In this document: piece after piece, positions 9,110 to 17,092 of the stretch | How the letters are laid out: each line of letters opens with the position of its first letter | How positions within the stretch are numbered: the stretch's first letter is position 1 | From: Aliiruegeria lutimaris | Lineage (GTDB): Bacteria > Pseudomonadota > Alphaproteobacteria > Rhodobacterales > Rhodobacteraceae | Reading direction: 5' to 3' | Length of the DNA: 36,792 nucleotides | Assembly (NCBI RefSeq): GCF_900099935.1 | Contig: NZ_FNEK01000052.1 | Span: 1 to 36,792, forward strand | Notes under the pieces: generated by a model | The model's input: only the letters and a program-made list of their open reading frames with translations | The model's database searches: none | What the model was told of the DNA's origin: nothing | Program-made: the position numbers and the translations under genes

Positions 9110-9588
9110 CCTGGCAGATACGGGACGGCTCGGCCGCGGACGCGGTCGCCTGCATGGCGGTCTATGTCGATGCGGTGCGCAACGGGACAGGCCGACATTA
9201 CAACGCGGAACAAGCCAAGGCCTGGGCGCCGACCGAAGATGTCGAGGACTGGCTGCCCCCACGCTTGGCGGCAGGCCGGACCTGGATCGGTTGGTCGTTC
9301 GAGCGTGCCGAAGGCTTCCTGACCGTCACGGAAAACGGGCACCTCGACTTTTTCTTTGTCCGCCCGGAAGCGCGGCCAGATGGGTTGGCGGGCGCGCTTT
9401 ATGAGCGGCTGGTGGATTGGGCCGAGGCGCATGATCTGGCCAGCCTGACCACCGATGCCAGCCACCTGGCCCGCTCTTTTCTGGAAAAACGTGGCTGGCG
9501 GGTGACCGAGGGTGAAACCACGCTCCGTCACGGAGTTGCGCTGAAACGCTGGAAAATGGCCTGGCAGCGCGGTCCAAAGAGATCGTAG
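9106..9588 (+). CDS. GNAT-family N-acetyltransferase
   Basis: A 160-residue single-domain acetyltransferase. The acetyl-CoA-binding region is FFFVRPEARPDGLAGALYE (about 82-100), followed by TDASHLARSFLEKRGW, the usual GNAT end pattern in which a residue near F-L-E-K-R-G-W closes the fold. It begins with GTG at 9106, overlapping the kynU stop in a GTGA arrangement, so the two are translated together. The acceptor is unknown; coupling to kynureninase does not by itself show that it acts on kynurenine products. Confidence 0.85.
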   Translation: MTWQIRDGSAADAVACMAVYVDAVRNGTGRHYNAEQAKAWAPTEDVEDWLPPRLAAGRTWIGWSFERAEGFLTVTENGHLDFFFVRPEARPDGLAGALYERLVDWAEAHDLASLTTDASHLARSFLEKRGWRVTEGETTLRHGVALKRWKMAWQRGPKRS

Positions 9589-9613
9589 CGGCAAGTCTCG
9601 AAGGAGGCTCCCC

Positions 9614-10393
9614 CTAACCGAACTGGTGGGCCGGCAGCTTCTGGCGTCTCGCAGCCCAATCGTAGACCGCCGCGCCAAAAGCCTCGAATAGCGGGCGCGA
9701 CACGGGATCCTGGGCCGCGCGATATTCCGGATGCCATTGCACCGACATGGTAAAGCCCGGCGCCCCATCGACATAGATCGCCTCGGGCGTGCCGTCGGGC
9801 GCGTAGCCGTCGATCACGATCCGCTTGCCGGGTTCCTTGATGCCTTGCCCGTGCAGCGTATTGGTCAGAACCTCCCGAGTGCCGTAGAGGCCGTGGAACT
9901 GCCCGCCCTCGTTGAACGTCACGATATGGCGCAGGGCGAACTTCTCTTCCAGCGTACCGTCCGGCGGCATGCGGTGGTTCATGCGCCCCGGCAAATCCCG
10001 GATTTCGGGGTAAAGCGTGCCGCCCATCGCGACATTCACCTCCTGGAAGCCCCGGCACACCCCCAGAAAAGGCTGTCCCCGCTCCACGCAGGCCCGGATC
10101 AGCGGTAGCGTGATCGCATCGCGCGCGCGGTCGAAATCACCATGCGCCTCCGTGGCCGCCTCACCATATTCCTCCGGGTGAACGTTTGGGCGCCCGCCGG
10201 TCAACAAGAACCCGTCACACACCTCCATCAGGTCTTCCACCGTGACGAATCTTGGATCGGCCGGGATGACCATCGGTACGGCGCCACAGACCTCGGCCAC
10301 GGCCTCCGAATTCATCGTGCCACCGGCATGGGTCGGGTATTCGTCGTTGATCAGGTAGTGGTTGCCGATAATGCCGACGACAGCGCGCGCCAT
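9614..10393 (-). CDS. Class I glutamine amidotransferase, peptidase C26 family (PuuD-like)
   Basis: The 259-residue protein belongs to the gamma-glutamyl-gamma-aminobutyrate hydrolase group. The catalytic cysteine sits in GVCRGFQE (Cys113), and the histidine and glutamate in QWHPE (His221, Glu223). An early GFLLTGGRPNVHPEEYG matches the family's substrate loop. Such enzymes hydrolyse gamma-glutamyl amides, as PuuD does in putrescine breakdown, but no other putrescine gene is visible here. The start at 10393 has GAGGAAA just upstream. It converges on the GNAT gene with 25 bases between the stops. Confidence 0.88.
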   Translation of the reverse strand: MARAVVGIIGNHYLINDEYPTHAGGTMNSEAVAEVCGAVPMVIPADPRFVTVEDLMEVCDGFLLTGGRPNVHPEEYGEAATEAHGDFDRARDAITLPLIRACVERGQPFLGVCRGFQEVNVAMGGTLYPEIRDLPGRMNHRMPPDGTLEEKFALRHIVTFNEGGQFHGLYGTREVLTNTLHGQGIKEPGKRIVIDGYAPDGTPEAIYVDGAPGFTMSVQWHPEYRAAQDPVSRPLFEAFGAAVYDWAARRQKLPAHQFG

Positions 10394-10524
10394 GTTTCCT
10401 CGCTAAATTGCCCTATCGCATCTGATACCGGCTAATCCGCGGGAGACAAAGCATCACCTTGCAGGAAAAAAGATTCACACGCGCGCAGCACAGGCTTGGG
10501 GCGCCATTTGTGCAGCCAAACGCA

Positions 10525-10560
10525 AAATGGTGCGCCGAGTTTCCTTCCAGCGCACCATTT
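10525..10560 (-). terminator. Probable intrinsic terminator after the GlcG-like gene
   Basis: On the minus strand an 11-bp perfect stem (AAATGGTGCGC with GCGCACCATTT) closes a 14-base loop and is followed by TTGCGTTTGG. It starts 30 bases past the stop of the GlcG-like gene. An alternative reading is an operator for the downstream amidotransferase gene. Confidence 0.55.
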
Positions 10561-10589
10561 CAGACTGTTTCCATCCCACATGTATGGGC

Positions 10590-11015
10590 TCAGATCTCGG
10601 CCACCAGGCCAAAGCGTTCGAGCGCCGCCTTGCCCGCGGCGGCGTCATTGTCAGGCGTGTCGCCTGTCACACCGAGACCGCCAATCAACACCCCATCGGC
10701 ATCCCGGATCACGATGGCGCCCGGAACGGGAAAGATCCTGCCGCCGCAGACCTGCTGCGCCGAGGGCAAGAACCACGAGGTCTCCTCGCACAGCTCCCGC
10801 ATCCGTGTGCCCCCCAACCGCATCATCACCGCGGCGTAGGCCTTGTTGCGCACGATATCGACGCCGCCCGGGTTGGCGCCATCGGCCCGTTCCAGCGCAA
10901 CCGGATGTCCGCCCGCATCGGCAACCACAACCGTCATCGGACGCAGTCCCATACGCGCACCTTCCTCGAAGACCGCGCGGAGGATCTTTCGCGCAAGTTC
11001 GTTATCAATGACCAT
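10590..11015 (-). CDS. GlcG/HbpS-family heme-binding-like protein
   Basis: A 141-residue protein of the HbpS/GlcG family (DUF336), with the characteristic MTVVVADAGGHPVALERADG near residues 27-46, the NKAYAAVMMR helix, and a final GGLGVTGDTPDNDAAAGKAAL. In E. coli glcG lies in the glycolate operon next to glcB, and here too it follows a malate synthase G gene on the same strand, about 215 bases downstream. Related proteins bind heme or corrinoid, but the role in glycolate use is not settled. The start at 11015 has GGAGTGGAG upstream. Confidence 0.85.
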   Translation of the reverse strand: MVIDNELARKILRAVFEEGARMGLRPMTVVVADAGGHPVALERADGANPGGVDIVRNKAYAAVMMRLGGTRMRELCEETSWFLPSAQQVCGGRIFPVPGAIVIRDADGVLIGGLGVTGDTPDNDAAAGKAALERFGLVAEI

Positions 11016-11229
11016 CTGTCTCCACTCCCGTGTTTCGGCCCGGATCCGACCGGTTTCGCGGTCTTGGCTCCAGCTTTGCCGGCGTCGATTCGCAGCTTTC
11101 CTGCGAAGTTTCGCATTGGCTTACCTGCGAAAAAGGGGAGCTGCCACGCGCGCAAAGCGCGCGCCCGGTCGAACAGTTTCCCGCAGGCCGCAACCGGCGG
11201 GCGCGGACAGCGGGAGACCGGCGAAGGCA

Positions 11230-13437
11230 CTACGCCTTCGGAGCGGGTTCGTTGGCGCGCTTGCGGGCTTCTTTCGCCTTCACCTGGCGGCGACGGTAAT
11301 GCAGCGTCGGCTCGGTATATCCCGAGGGCCAATTGCCATCGTTGAACACCAGGTCACAGGCCGCCTGGAAGGCATGCCCGCCATATTCCGGCGCCATCGG
11401 CCGGTAGTCCGGATCGCCGGCATTCTGTGCGTCCACCTTGACCGCCATGCGGCGCATCGCGTTCATCACCCGCACATCGTCGACAATGCCGTGATGGATC
11501 CAGTTCACCAGCGCCTGGCTCGAAATCCGGCAGGTTGCGCGGTCCTCCATCAGGCCGACATCGTTGATGTCCGGCACCTTGGAGCAGCCCACGCCGTGAT
11601 TGACCCAGCGGACCACGTAACCGAGGATCCCCTGGCAGCAGTTTTCCAGCTCGTCCTCGATCTCCTGATCGCTCAGCTCGCGCTCCAGAAGCGGAATTGT
11701 CAGTAGTTTTTCGAGCGAGGCACGCGGCCCGTTCGCCGCGCCCTCGGCAAGTTCCTTCTGCCGCCGCGCCACGTCCACGATATGGTAATGGGTGGCATGC
11801 AGCACTGCCGCCGTCGGGCTGGGCACCCAGGCACAGGAAGCGCCGGCCTGCGGATGAGCGATCTTCTGCGCCAGCATGTCGGCCATCCGGTCGGGCATGG
11901 CCCACATGCCCTTGCCGATCTGCGCCCGCCCCTTCAGCCCGCAGGCCAGCCCGATATCGACATTGCGATCCTCGTAGGCCGACAGCCAGGCCGAGTTCTT
12001 CATCTCCGCCCGCGGCACCATGGCGCCGGCTTCCATCGAAGTGGAGGTCTCGTCGCCCGTCCGGTCCAGGAAGCCCGTATTGATGAAACAGACCCGGTGT
12101 TTTGCTGCCGCGATACAGGCCGCGAGGTTGGCCGATGTCCGGCGTTCCTCGTCCATGATGCCGATCTTCACGGTGTATCGGGGCAGGCCAAGGATCTCTT
12201 CGACCATGGTGAAGATGTCATCGGCAAAGGCAACCTCTTCAGCCCCGTGCATCTTGGGCTTGACGACATAGCCCGAGCCGGCCGGCGCATTGACCGGTCC
12301 ACCCTCGCGACGCAAGTCGTGCAGGGCGATGGCAACCGAGACCAGCGCATCGAGGAGGCCTTCGCCAATTTCGGCCCCATCCGCGGTCAGAACCGCCGGC
12401 GTCGTCATCAGGTGCCCGACATTGCGTACCAGCATGAGCGAGCGGCCCCGCAAGCGGGCCGGTGTCCCGTCGGGCCGGGTAAAGTCGATATCCTTGTTGA
12501 GCGCGCGCGTGAAAGCCTTGCCTCCCTTGGAGACCTCGGCCGTCAGATCGCCCTTCATCAGGCCGAGCCAGTTGCGATAGGCCAGCGCCTTGTCCGGCCC
12601 GTCAACGCAGGCCACGCTGTCTTCCATGTCCATGATGGTCGAAATGGCCGCTTCGACGAGCATGTCGGAAATACCCGCCGGATCGGTCCGTCCAACCAGG
12701 CTCTCCGGGTCGATCACCAGCCGCAGATGCAGCCCATGGATCCGGAAAATCACCTCGTGCAGTGTTCCGTCATCCTCGCTCATAACCGTGCCGGCGAAGC
12801 AGGTCGGCGTCTCAAGCGCGGTGAAGCCCTCGCCTAGCCGCAGCCCGAGAATGCTGCCATCGAAGGTGAAGCCGGTCACATCGGACCAGCGCCCGGCAGC
12901 AAGCGGCAACGCCTTGTCCAGGTGCGCCTTGGCCCAGGCGATCACCGCGGCTCCGCGCTGCGCATCGTAACCGCCGCCCGCGGGTAGCGAGCCAATCGCA
13001 TCGGTGCCGTAAAGTGCATCGTACAGGCTGCCCCAGCGCGCGTTTGCCGCGTTCAGCGCATAGCGCGCATTCGTGATCGGCACGACAAGCTGCGGCCCTG
13101 CGATGCTCGCCAGTTCAGGGTCGACATTCTCCGTCTGCAATTGAAACGGTTCCGGCTCATCGACGAGATAGCCGATGTCCTTCAGGAAGGACGAGTAGGC
13201 CGCCCAGTCCGCGGGGCGGTCGCGGCTGGCAATATGCCAGGCATCGATGCGTTGGTGAATCTTGGCCCTGGTTTCCAGAAGGTTCCGGTTACGTGGGCCA
13301 TGTTCGGCGACCATCCGTGCAAGTCCTGCCCAAAAGGTTTCCCCATCCACCCCGGTACCGGGCAACGCCTCCGTTTCGATGAATTCCGCCAGAGTGGTTT
13401 CGACTTGAAGCCCGCTTCGCCCGACATATCCGTCCAC
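11230..13437 (-). CDS. glcB: Malate synthase G
   Basis: This enzyme condenses glyoxylate with acetyl-CoA to malate, the second step of glycolate use and of the glyoxylate shunt. The 735-residue length is typical for the monomeric G form. Visible signatures include the N-terminal ETEALPGTGVDGETFW, the acidic metal-site motif MDMEDSVACVDGPDK, the long central ITNARYALNAANARWGSLYD, and GKGMWAMPDRMADML. GTG at 13437 is chosen because GGAGGAA precedes it and the product then starts like other GlcB proteins; an upstream ATG would add 22 unmatched residues. No glycolate oxidase genes (glcDEF) are present in the window. Confidence 0.95.
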   Translation of the reverse strand: MDGYVGRSGLQVETTLAEFIETEALPGTGVDGETFWAGLARMVAEHGPRNRNLLETRAKIHQRIDAWHIASRDRPADWAAYSSFLKDIGYLVDEPEPFQLQTENVDPELASIAGPQLVVPITNARYALNAANARWGSLYDALYGTDAIGSLPAGGGYDAQRGAAVIAWAKAHLDKALPLAAGRWSDVTGFTFDGSILGLRLGEGFTALETPTCFAGTVMSEDDGTLHEVIFRIHGLHLRLVIDPESLVGRTDPAGISDMLVEAAISTIMDMEDSVACVDGPDKALAYRNWLGLMKGDLTAEVSKGGKAFTRALNKDIDFTRPDGTPARLRGRSLMLVRNVGHLMTTPAVLTADGAEIGEGLLDALVSVAIALHDLRREGGPVNAPAGSGYVVKPKMHGAEEVAFADDIFTMVEEILGLPRYTVKIGIMDEERRTSANLAACIAAAKHRVCFINTGFLDRTGDETSTSMEAGAMVPRAEMKNSAWLSAYEDRNVDIGLACGLKGRAQIGKGMWAMPDRMADMLAQKIAHPQAGASCAWVPSPTAAVLHATHYHIVDVARRQKELAEGAANGPRASLEKLLTIPLLERELSDQEIEDELENCCQGILGYVVRWVNHGVGCSKVPDINDVGLMEDRATCRISSQALVNWIHHGIVDDVRVMNAMRRMAVKVDAQNAGDPDYRPMAPEYGGHAFQAACDLVFNDGNWPSGYTEPTLHYRRRQVKAKEARKRANEPAPKA

Positions 13438-13501
13438 GCCATTCCTCCACTGTCCTGGCAACTCTTCTCGCGCAAAACCTATCAGAAATGTCGTCCGCAT
13501 C

Positions 13502-13519
13502 AATCTTCAGCGAAAGATT
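13502..13519 (-). promoter_or_regulatory. Possible operator upstream of glcB
   Basis: A short inverted repeat, AATCTT-6 bases-AAGATT, lies about 65 bases upstream of the glcB start. It has the size of a dimeric repressor site. It does not match an operator I can name, so the call is tentative. Confidence 0.25.
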
Positions 13520-13920
13520 AAGCCGCCGAAGCACCCGATTACCTACAAATATCTCGCAGGCCAGCAGATTATTTTTTTCAAGATGCAGCTTTTTCCTGTC
13601 CTGACGGTCCGCGCATTTGCCTCCCTCAGCCCCTTGGAGCGGCATCAAACACCCCTTCCGAGGCACCCACACAAGATCCCAGGCACTGCACCCGCCAAGC
13701 TTGACCGGTCGCAAAGCGATACATCCATGGAAGGCACTTTTTCGTCAGGCCGGGCGATCACCTTGCCGTTGCGCAACACACACCGGGTTGTTCCAAATTG
13801 ACCGGCCCAGTCCAATCCACGCGCAGTTCCCAGGGCAGCGGCCGAGACCGGGACAGCGCAACCCTGCACAGCAGTCACCGAGCCGGTGACCTTCTGTCCT
13901 TTGACGCAGGCGGAGTCGGG
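13520..13920. other. Intergenic stretch between glcB and cheD
   Basis: No convincing gene is present. The A/T-rich block near 13565-13595 may hold the glcB promoter. A perfect 7-bp hairpin with a 3-base loop at 13874-13890 lies 30 bases past the cheD stop and may end that transcript; it lacks a T-run. Open frames on both strands show no recognisable domain. Confidence 0.45.
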
Positions 13921-14442
13921 TCAGAACAGTTCGATCTCCGTCGTATCGGATCGCAGGGGCTTCAAGGCGAGATCGATGCTTTCCTCCGGGACCGCCTGCA
14001 AGAACTGCCGGCGAGCCTTCCCCGTTGCCGGCCAGAACTGAATCCTGCGTCCCTGCGTTCCTACCAGGCTGCTTGCCAGACACGGAATCCCTTCCCGCCG
14101 ACAGAACTCTTCCGCGAGTTTCGCATTGGCCTCGCCAATATCGCTCAGCCCCGAGATCATTCGGGCACCACCGAAAAGCTTTGCCTGAAGCCTGCTCTTT
14201 TTCGCTCCATGCTGAAGCAGGTCGTTGATAAGCAGTTCCATCGCATTGGTGCCGATCGAACGCGAGGTTATGTCTCCGCTTTTTCCATCCGGCACCAGGA
14301 TATGGTTCATCCCGCCCAGGCCCGCGCAGGGATCCCACAGGCAGGTGGAGACGCACGACCCCAGCAAGGTGGTTATATACGTCTCGGGACAAGCCGAGAC
14401 GGCATGCTCCCCTTGCGTGACATGCAGGACATTCGCCCTCAC
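13921..14442 (-). CDS. cheD: Chemoreceptor glutamine deamidase
   Basis: CheD deamidates glutamines on methyl-accepting chemotaxis proteins, creating methylation sites. The 173-residue product carries the catalytic cysteine in LGSCVSTCLWDP (Cys30) and the histidine in GGMNHILVP (His47), followed by the family's KLFGGARM and NAKLAEEF blocks. It begins with GTG at 14442, which overlaps the cheB stop in GTGA, showing tight translational coupling. A longer open frame upstream is the shadow of cheB. No receptor gene is close by, so it must serve receptors encoded elsewhere. Confidence 0.88.
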   Translation of the reverse strand: MRANVLHVTQGEHAVSACPETYITTLLGSCVSTCLWDPCAGLGGMNHILVPDGKSGDITSRSIGTNAMELLINDLLQHGAKKSRLQAKLFGGARMISGLSDIGEANAKLAEEFCRREGIPCLASSLVGTQGRRIQFWPATGKARRQFLQAVPEESIDLALKPLRSDTTEIELF

Positions 14443-15488
14443 TTTGCGGCAGCCCGCGCATTCGGGGCCGCAGAAGCTCCGCGCCCCGTCTCTTCGAGAA
14501 TGCCCGCGGCAATCCGGTCGAGATCGAGCGTCCGGTTGGCGCCGCCGATCTCGGTGGCCACTCGCGGCATGCCGTAGACGACACTGCTGTCGCGATCCTG
14601 TGCGATTGTCTGCGCACCCGCCTGCCGCAATTCCAACATTCCGTAAGCCCCGTCCCGTCCCATGCCAGTCAACAACACCGCCAGGACCCTGCTGGCGAAA
14701 GGTCTTGCCGAACGAAACAGCATGTCCACCGAAGGGCGGTGCCCCGACACCTTTTCGCCAGGCCGCAGGCGACACGTGATGTCTTTTCGGCTTTCCGACA
14801 GCACCAGGTGATTTGCGCCGCCCGGAGCAATCCGCACCATCCCGGCTTGCAACCGCTCGCCGTCCCGGGCGAGCGTGACATCCGGGCGGACCCGGTTGGA
14901 CAGCCGCTCCGCGAAGCTGACCAGGAAACTCTCCGGCATGTGCTGGGCAATGACCGTGGGCGGGCAGTCTGCCGGGTAGCCCGCGAGCAGCCGTTCCAGA
15001 GCATCGACGCCCCCGGTCGACGCGCCGACCAATACGTATTTTCCGTTCCATGAATAGCTGCTGGGGGGCGGCGCGGTGCTGGTCTGACGCGATGGGATCC
15101 GCGCATTCGAGGCAATGAACACACGCTCCGCCAACGATTCGATCGTGTCCGGCGCCGCAGCGTTTGGTTTGCCGATACAATCCACGGCCCCCAGGGACAG
15201 CGCCTCGATCGCCGCAATACTGCCCTTATGCGTTTCCGTTGAGAACATCACCACTGGCAATGGGCGCAGGCGCATCAGCTTTTCGAGAAAGCTCAGCCCG
15301 TCCATCCGGGGCATTTCGACATCGAGGGTAATTACGTCCGGATTCACACGCTTTATGACCTCTCGCGCCTCGAAAGGATCTCCCGCCTCTCCCACGACGA
15401 TAAAACGTCCATCCTCTGTCAGGTGCCTTCGCACCAAGGCGCGAATTACAGCGGAATCATCGACGACAACCACACGTTTCTTGCACAT
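14439..15488 (-). CDS. cheB: Chemotaxis response regulator protein-glutamate methylesterase
   Basis: CheB removes methyl groups from chemoreceptors when phosphorylated by CheA. The 349-residue protein has a receiver domain at 1-120 with the acidic pair in VVDDS and the phosphoacceptor in TLDVEMP (Asp56), a linker to about 148, then the methylesterase domain. Its catalytic triad is visible as GASTGG (Ser156), AQHMP (His182) and GMGRDGA (Asp278). The ribosome binding site upstream of ATG 15488 is poor. cheD overlaps its end. No cheR, cheA or cheW accompanies it in the window. Confidence 0.93.
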   Translation of the reverse strand: MCKKRVVVVDDSAVIRALVRRHLTEDGRFIVVGEAGDPFEAREVIKRVNPDVITLDVEMPRMDGLSFLEKLMRLRPLPVVMFSTETHKGSIAAIEALSLGAVDCIGKPNAAAPDTIESLAERVFIASNARIPSRQTSTAPPPSSYSWNGKYVLVGASTGGVDALERLLAGYPADCPPTVIAQHMPESFLVSFAERLSNRVRPDVTLARDGERLQAGMVRIAPGGANHLVLSESRKDITCRLRPGEKVSGHRPSVDMLFRSARPFASRVLAVLLTGMGRDGAYGMLELRQAGAQTIAQDRDSSVVYGMPRVATEIGGANRTLDLDRIAAGILEETGRGASAAPNARAAAK

Positions 15489-15985
15489 TGATCAATCACT
15501 CACATTCATCAACTTGAGTAAAACCAGCCACCGGACACAGGGCCGCCCTCGGAAACCTTCCCGATCACGGCCAGCACCCTCCTCCGAACGCGCCGCCCGT
15601 GCCGATGCCGCCCCTGCCTTTCGGCCCGGCAAGCAGGCAGTCTTCGAGTTTTCTGGGTTCAGGGAACCGGGATTGGAGCACCCCGCCCTTGCATCGACAT
15701 TCACGCCCATTCCAAAACCCGATCGAATAACCAGGGTTGTCGAGCAGTCTCATCCGTCCAGGACCTCCAGGTAACGGCCGGGGCGCAATGCACCCGTTTC
15801 ACGCAACGGATCGGGGATATCCGGAGCCTTCTCCGAAGCAGACTGGCCCGAAGGCGTGAAAATTCGCTTAAGTGGCACGGAAATAGCGCCGGCAATGTCT
15901 GTCGGTCGGTCTTGACATGGATCATGCAAAACCCGCGGTCACGAAAGCTAGACTCCGAAGGCCGTCATCCCGTCTTATGGGGACA
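15489..15985. other. Divergent intergenic stretch between cheB and the cNMP-binding gene
   Basis: About 500 bases without a convincing gene. Open frames exist on both strands but none shows a domain or a good start. The right end carries an FNR-like box (15912-15925) and a matching -10 element serving the plus-strand gene; the left end should hold the cheB promoter, which I could not place. Confidence 0.45.
15912..15925 (+). promoter_or_regulatory. FNR-like box upstream of the cNMP-binding protein
   Basis: TTGAC-ATGG-ATCAT matches the FNR consensus TTGAT-N4-ATCAA at 8 of 10 positions. A -10-like TAGACT lies at 15949-15954, which places the box centre near -42, the class II activator position. 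The gene starts 87 bases downstream. The call is by eye and needs a matrix score. Confidence 0.45.
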
Positions 15986-16011
15986 TGGCAGATGGAAGGA
16001 GCCTCGTGCCC

Positions 16012-16470
16012 ATGGAACGGATCGAAACCCTGCTGGCCGAACATCCCGATTTCTTCGCCTTCGACGACGAAGAACGTCGGCAACTCGCGCGACATGCTCG
16101 GGAGGAGAGCTTTCCTGCCGGCAGCACGATCTTCCAGGAGGAAGACGAGGCGGAATCGGTACTGCTGCTGATCGAAGGAGAGGTCGCGGTTCAGAACGCC
16201 CTGCCCGGACGCGATCCGGTGCGCATCGAAACGCTGGGTCCGGGCGACATTCTCGGATGGGCCTGGCTGATGCCGCCCTTCCGCCGCATGTCGGACGCGG
16301 TGGCCATCGGGGATGTCCGTGCCGTCGCGCTTGATGCCGCCGGCGTGCGTACGCTGTGCAATGCGCATCCCGAGCTTGGCTACCGGCTCTACCAGAACTG
16401 GCTGCCGCATCTGGCCGATCGGTTCCGGGCGCAACGGCTGCAATTGCTGAGCGCGCTGGCGAACCGCTGA
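16012..16470 (+). CDS. Cyclic-nucleotide-binding domain protein without DNA-binding domain
   Basis: The 152-residue product is a single Crp/Fnr-type sensor domain: the beta-roll from about 34 (FPAGSTIFQEED), the glycine turns IEGEVAV and LGPGDILGW, then the C-helix. There is no helix-turn-helix after it, so it is not a normal Crp-type regulator. The stretch LGWAWLMPPFRR resembles the small cNMP-binding proteins often encoded beside [NiFe]-hydrogenase genes, which fits the hydrogenase-maturation homologue that follows. The ATG at 16012 has AAGGAG ten bases upstream; GTG at 16006 or ATG at 15985 are alternatives in the same frame. Ligand and partner are unknown. Confidence 0.8.
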   Translation: MERIETLLAEHPDFFAFDDEERRQLARHAREESFPAGSTIFQEEDEAESVLLLIEGEVAVQNALPGRDPVRIETLGPGDILGWAWLMPPFRRMSDAVAIGDVRAVALDAAGVRTLCNAHPELGYRLYQNWLPHLADRFRAQRLQLLSALANR

Positions 16471-16530
16471 TCGCAGGAATTCTCTGGTACAAGAACGCGC
16501 GATGCCCGCCGGTCCTTCGCCGCGTACGAC

Positions 16531-16544
16531 TTGAAATCGGTCAA
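16531..16544 (+). promoter_or_regulatory. FNR-like box upstream of the hydrogenase-maturation homologue
   Basis: TTGAA-ATCG-GTCAA keeps the TTGA-N6-TCAA half-sites of FNR-family operators. TATCCT at 16570-16575 provides a -10 element that puts the box centre near -44. This suggests the second gene also has its own anaerobic promoter. Scored by eye only. Confidence 0.4.
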
Positions 16545-16639
16545 GGTGCAGACCTATCTCGATTCATGGTATCCTGTTGTTCCGATGGACGTCTCCCGTT
16601 GCCGGCCTGCCGGCGATGGCTTTCCATGGAGAGGTGATC

Positions 16640-17092
16640 ATGAGCCACGCGACAACGACCTTCTACATTGGTCTTGGTGCCGACAACCGGCATGATGGTT
16701 CTGTTGGCCTATGGTTGGCGCGCGCGCTGGCCGCGCGTGGGGCGACGCAATGCCTGGCGCTGTCGCGCGATGACGCCGCCCTGATCGAGACCATGGACAC
16801 CCATTCCGACGTGATCCTTGTCGACGCAACCCAATCCGGCCATGCGCCGGGCACTGTCAGGCGTTTCGATGCCAGCGCCGGTCCGGTTCCGCTCGATGTC
16901 TTCCGTCACCCCGCCGGCAGCGTTGGCGTCGCCGAAACGGTGGAGACGGCCCGCGCGATGGGGTGCCTGCCCCCGAGGCTGACGCTGATCGGCATCGAGG
17001 GTCAGGATTTCTCGGTGGGCACCGGCCTGTCGCCGCAGGTGGAATGGGCGGCCGCGCGCCTACTGGAGGAACTGTCGCACAAGATCATCTAG
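16640..17092 (+). CDS. Hydrogenase maturation protease-family protein, probably degenerate
   Basis: A 150-residue member of the HyaD/HybD/HoxW peptidase family, which in working hydrogenase systems clips the large subunit after nickel insertion. Family blocks are clear: GLGADNRHDGSVG at 11-23, ILVDATQSGHAPGTV at 59-73, GVAETVETARAMG at 96-108 and the strong IGIEGQDFSVGTGLSP at 117-132. Of the three nickel-sensing ligands, only the middle aspartate (Asp62) is evident. The position after Asp19 is glycine where an acidic residue is usual, and the usual S-H before G-V is replaced near 93. The start at 16640 has GAGAGG upstream. No hydrogenase gene is in the window. It may be a relic or have another role. 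Confidence 0.8.
   Translation: MSHATTTFYIGLGADNRHDGSVGLWLARALAARGATQCLALSRDDAALIETMDTHSDVILVDATQSGHAPGTVRRFDASAGPVPLDVFRHPAGSVGVAETVETARAMGCLPPRLTLIGIEGQDFSVGTGLSPQVEWAAARLLEELSHKII

Noticed and set aside
7772-9262. Minus-strand extension that would make the MBL-fold protein 816 residues
   Set aside because: The added part is antisense to kynureninase. The signal peptide and the GGGAGG site place the start at 7771.
13545-13560. A further copy of the AAATATCC repeat
   Set aside because: Only ACAAATATC is shared and neither the G-run nor the hairpins follow.
13745-14617. 290-residue minus-strand frame overlapping cheD and cheB
   Set aside because: It lies out of frame over two genes with intact catalytic motifs, and has no recognisable domain.
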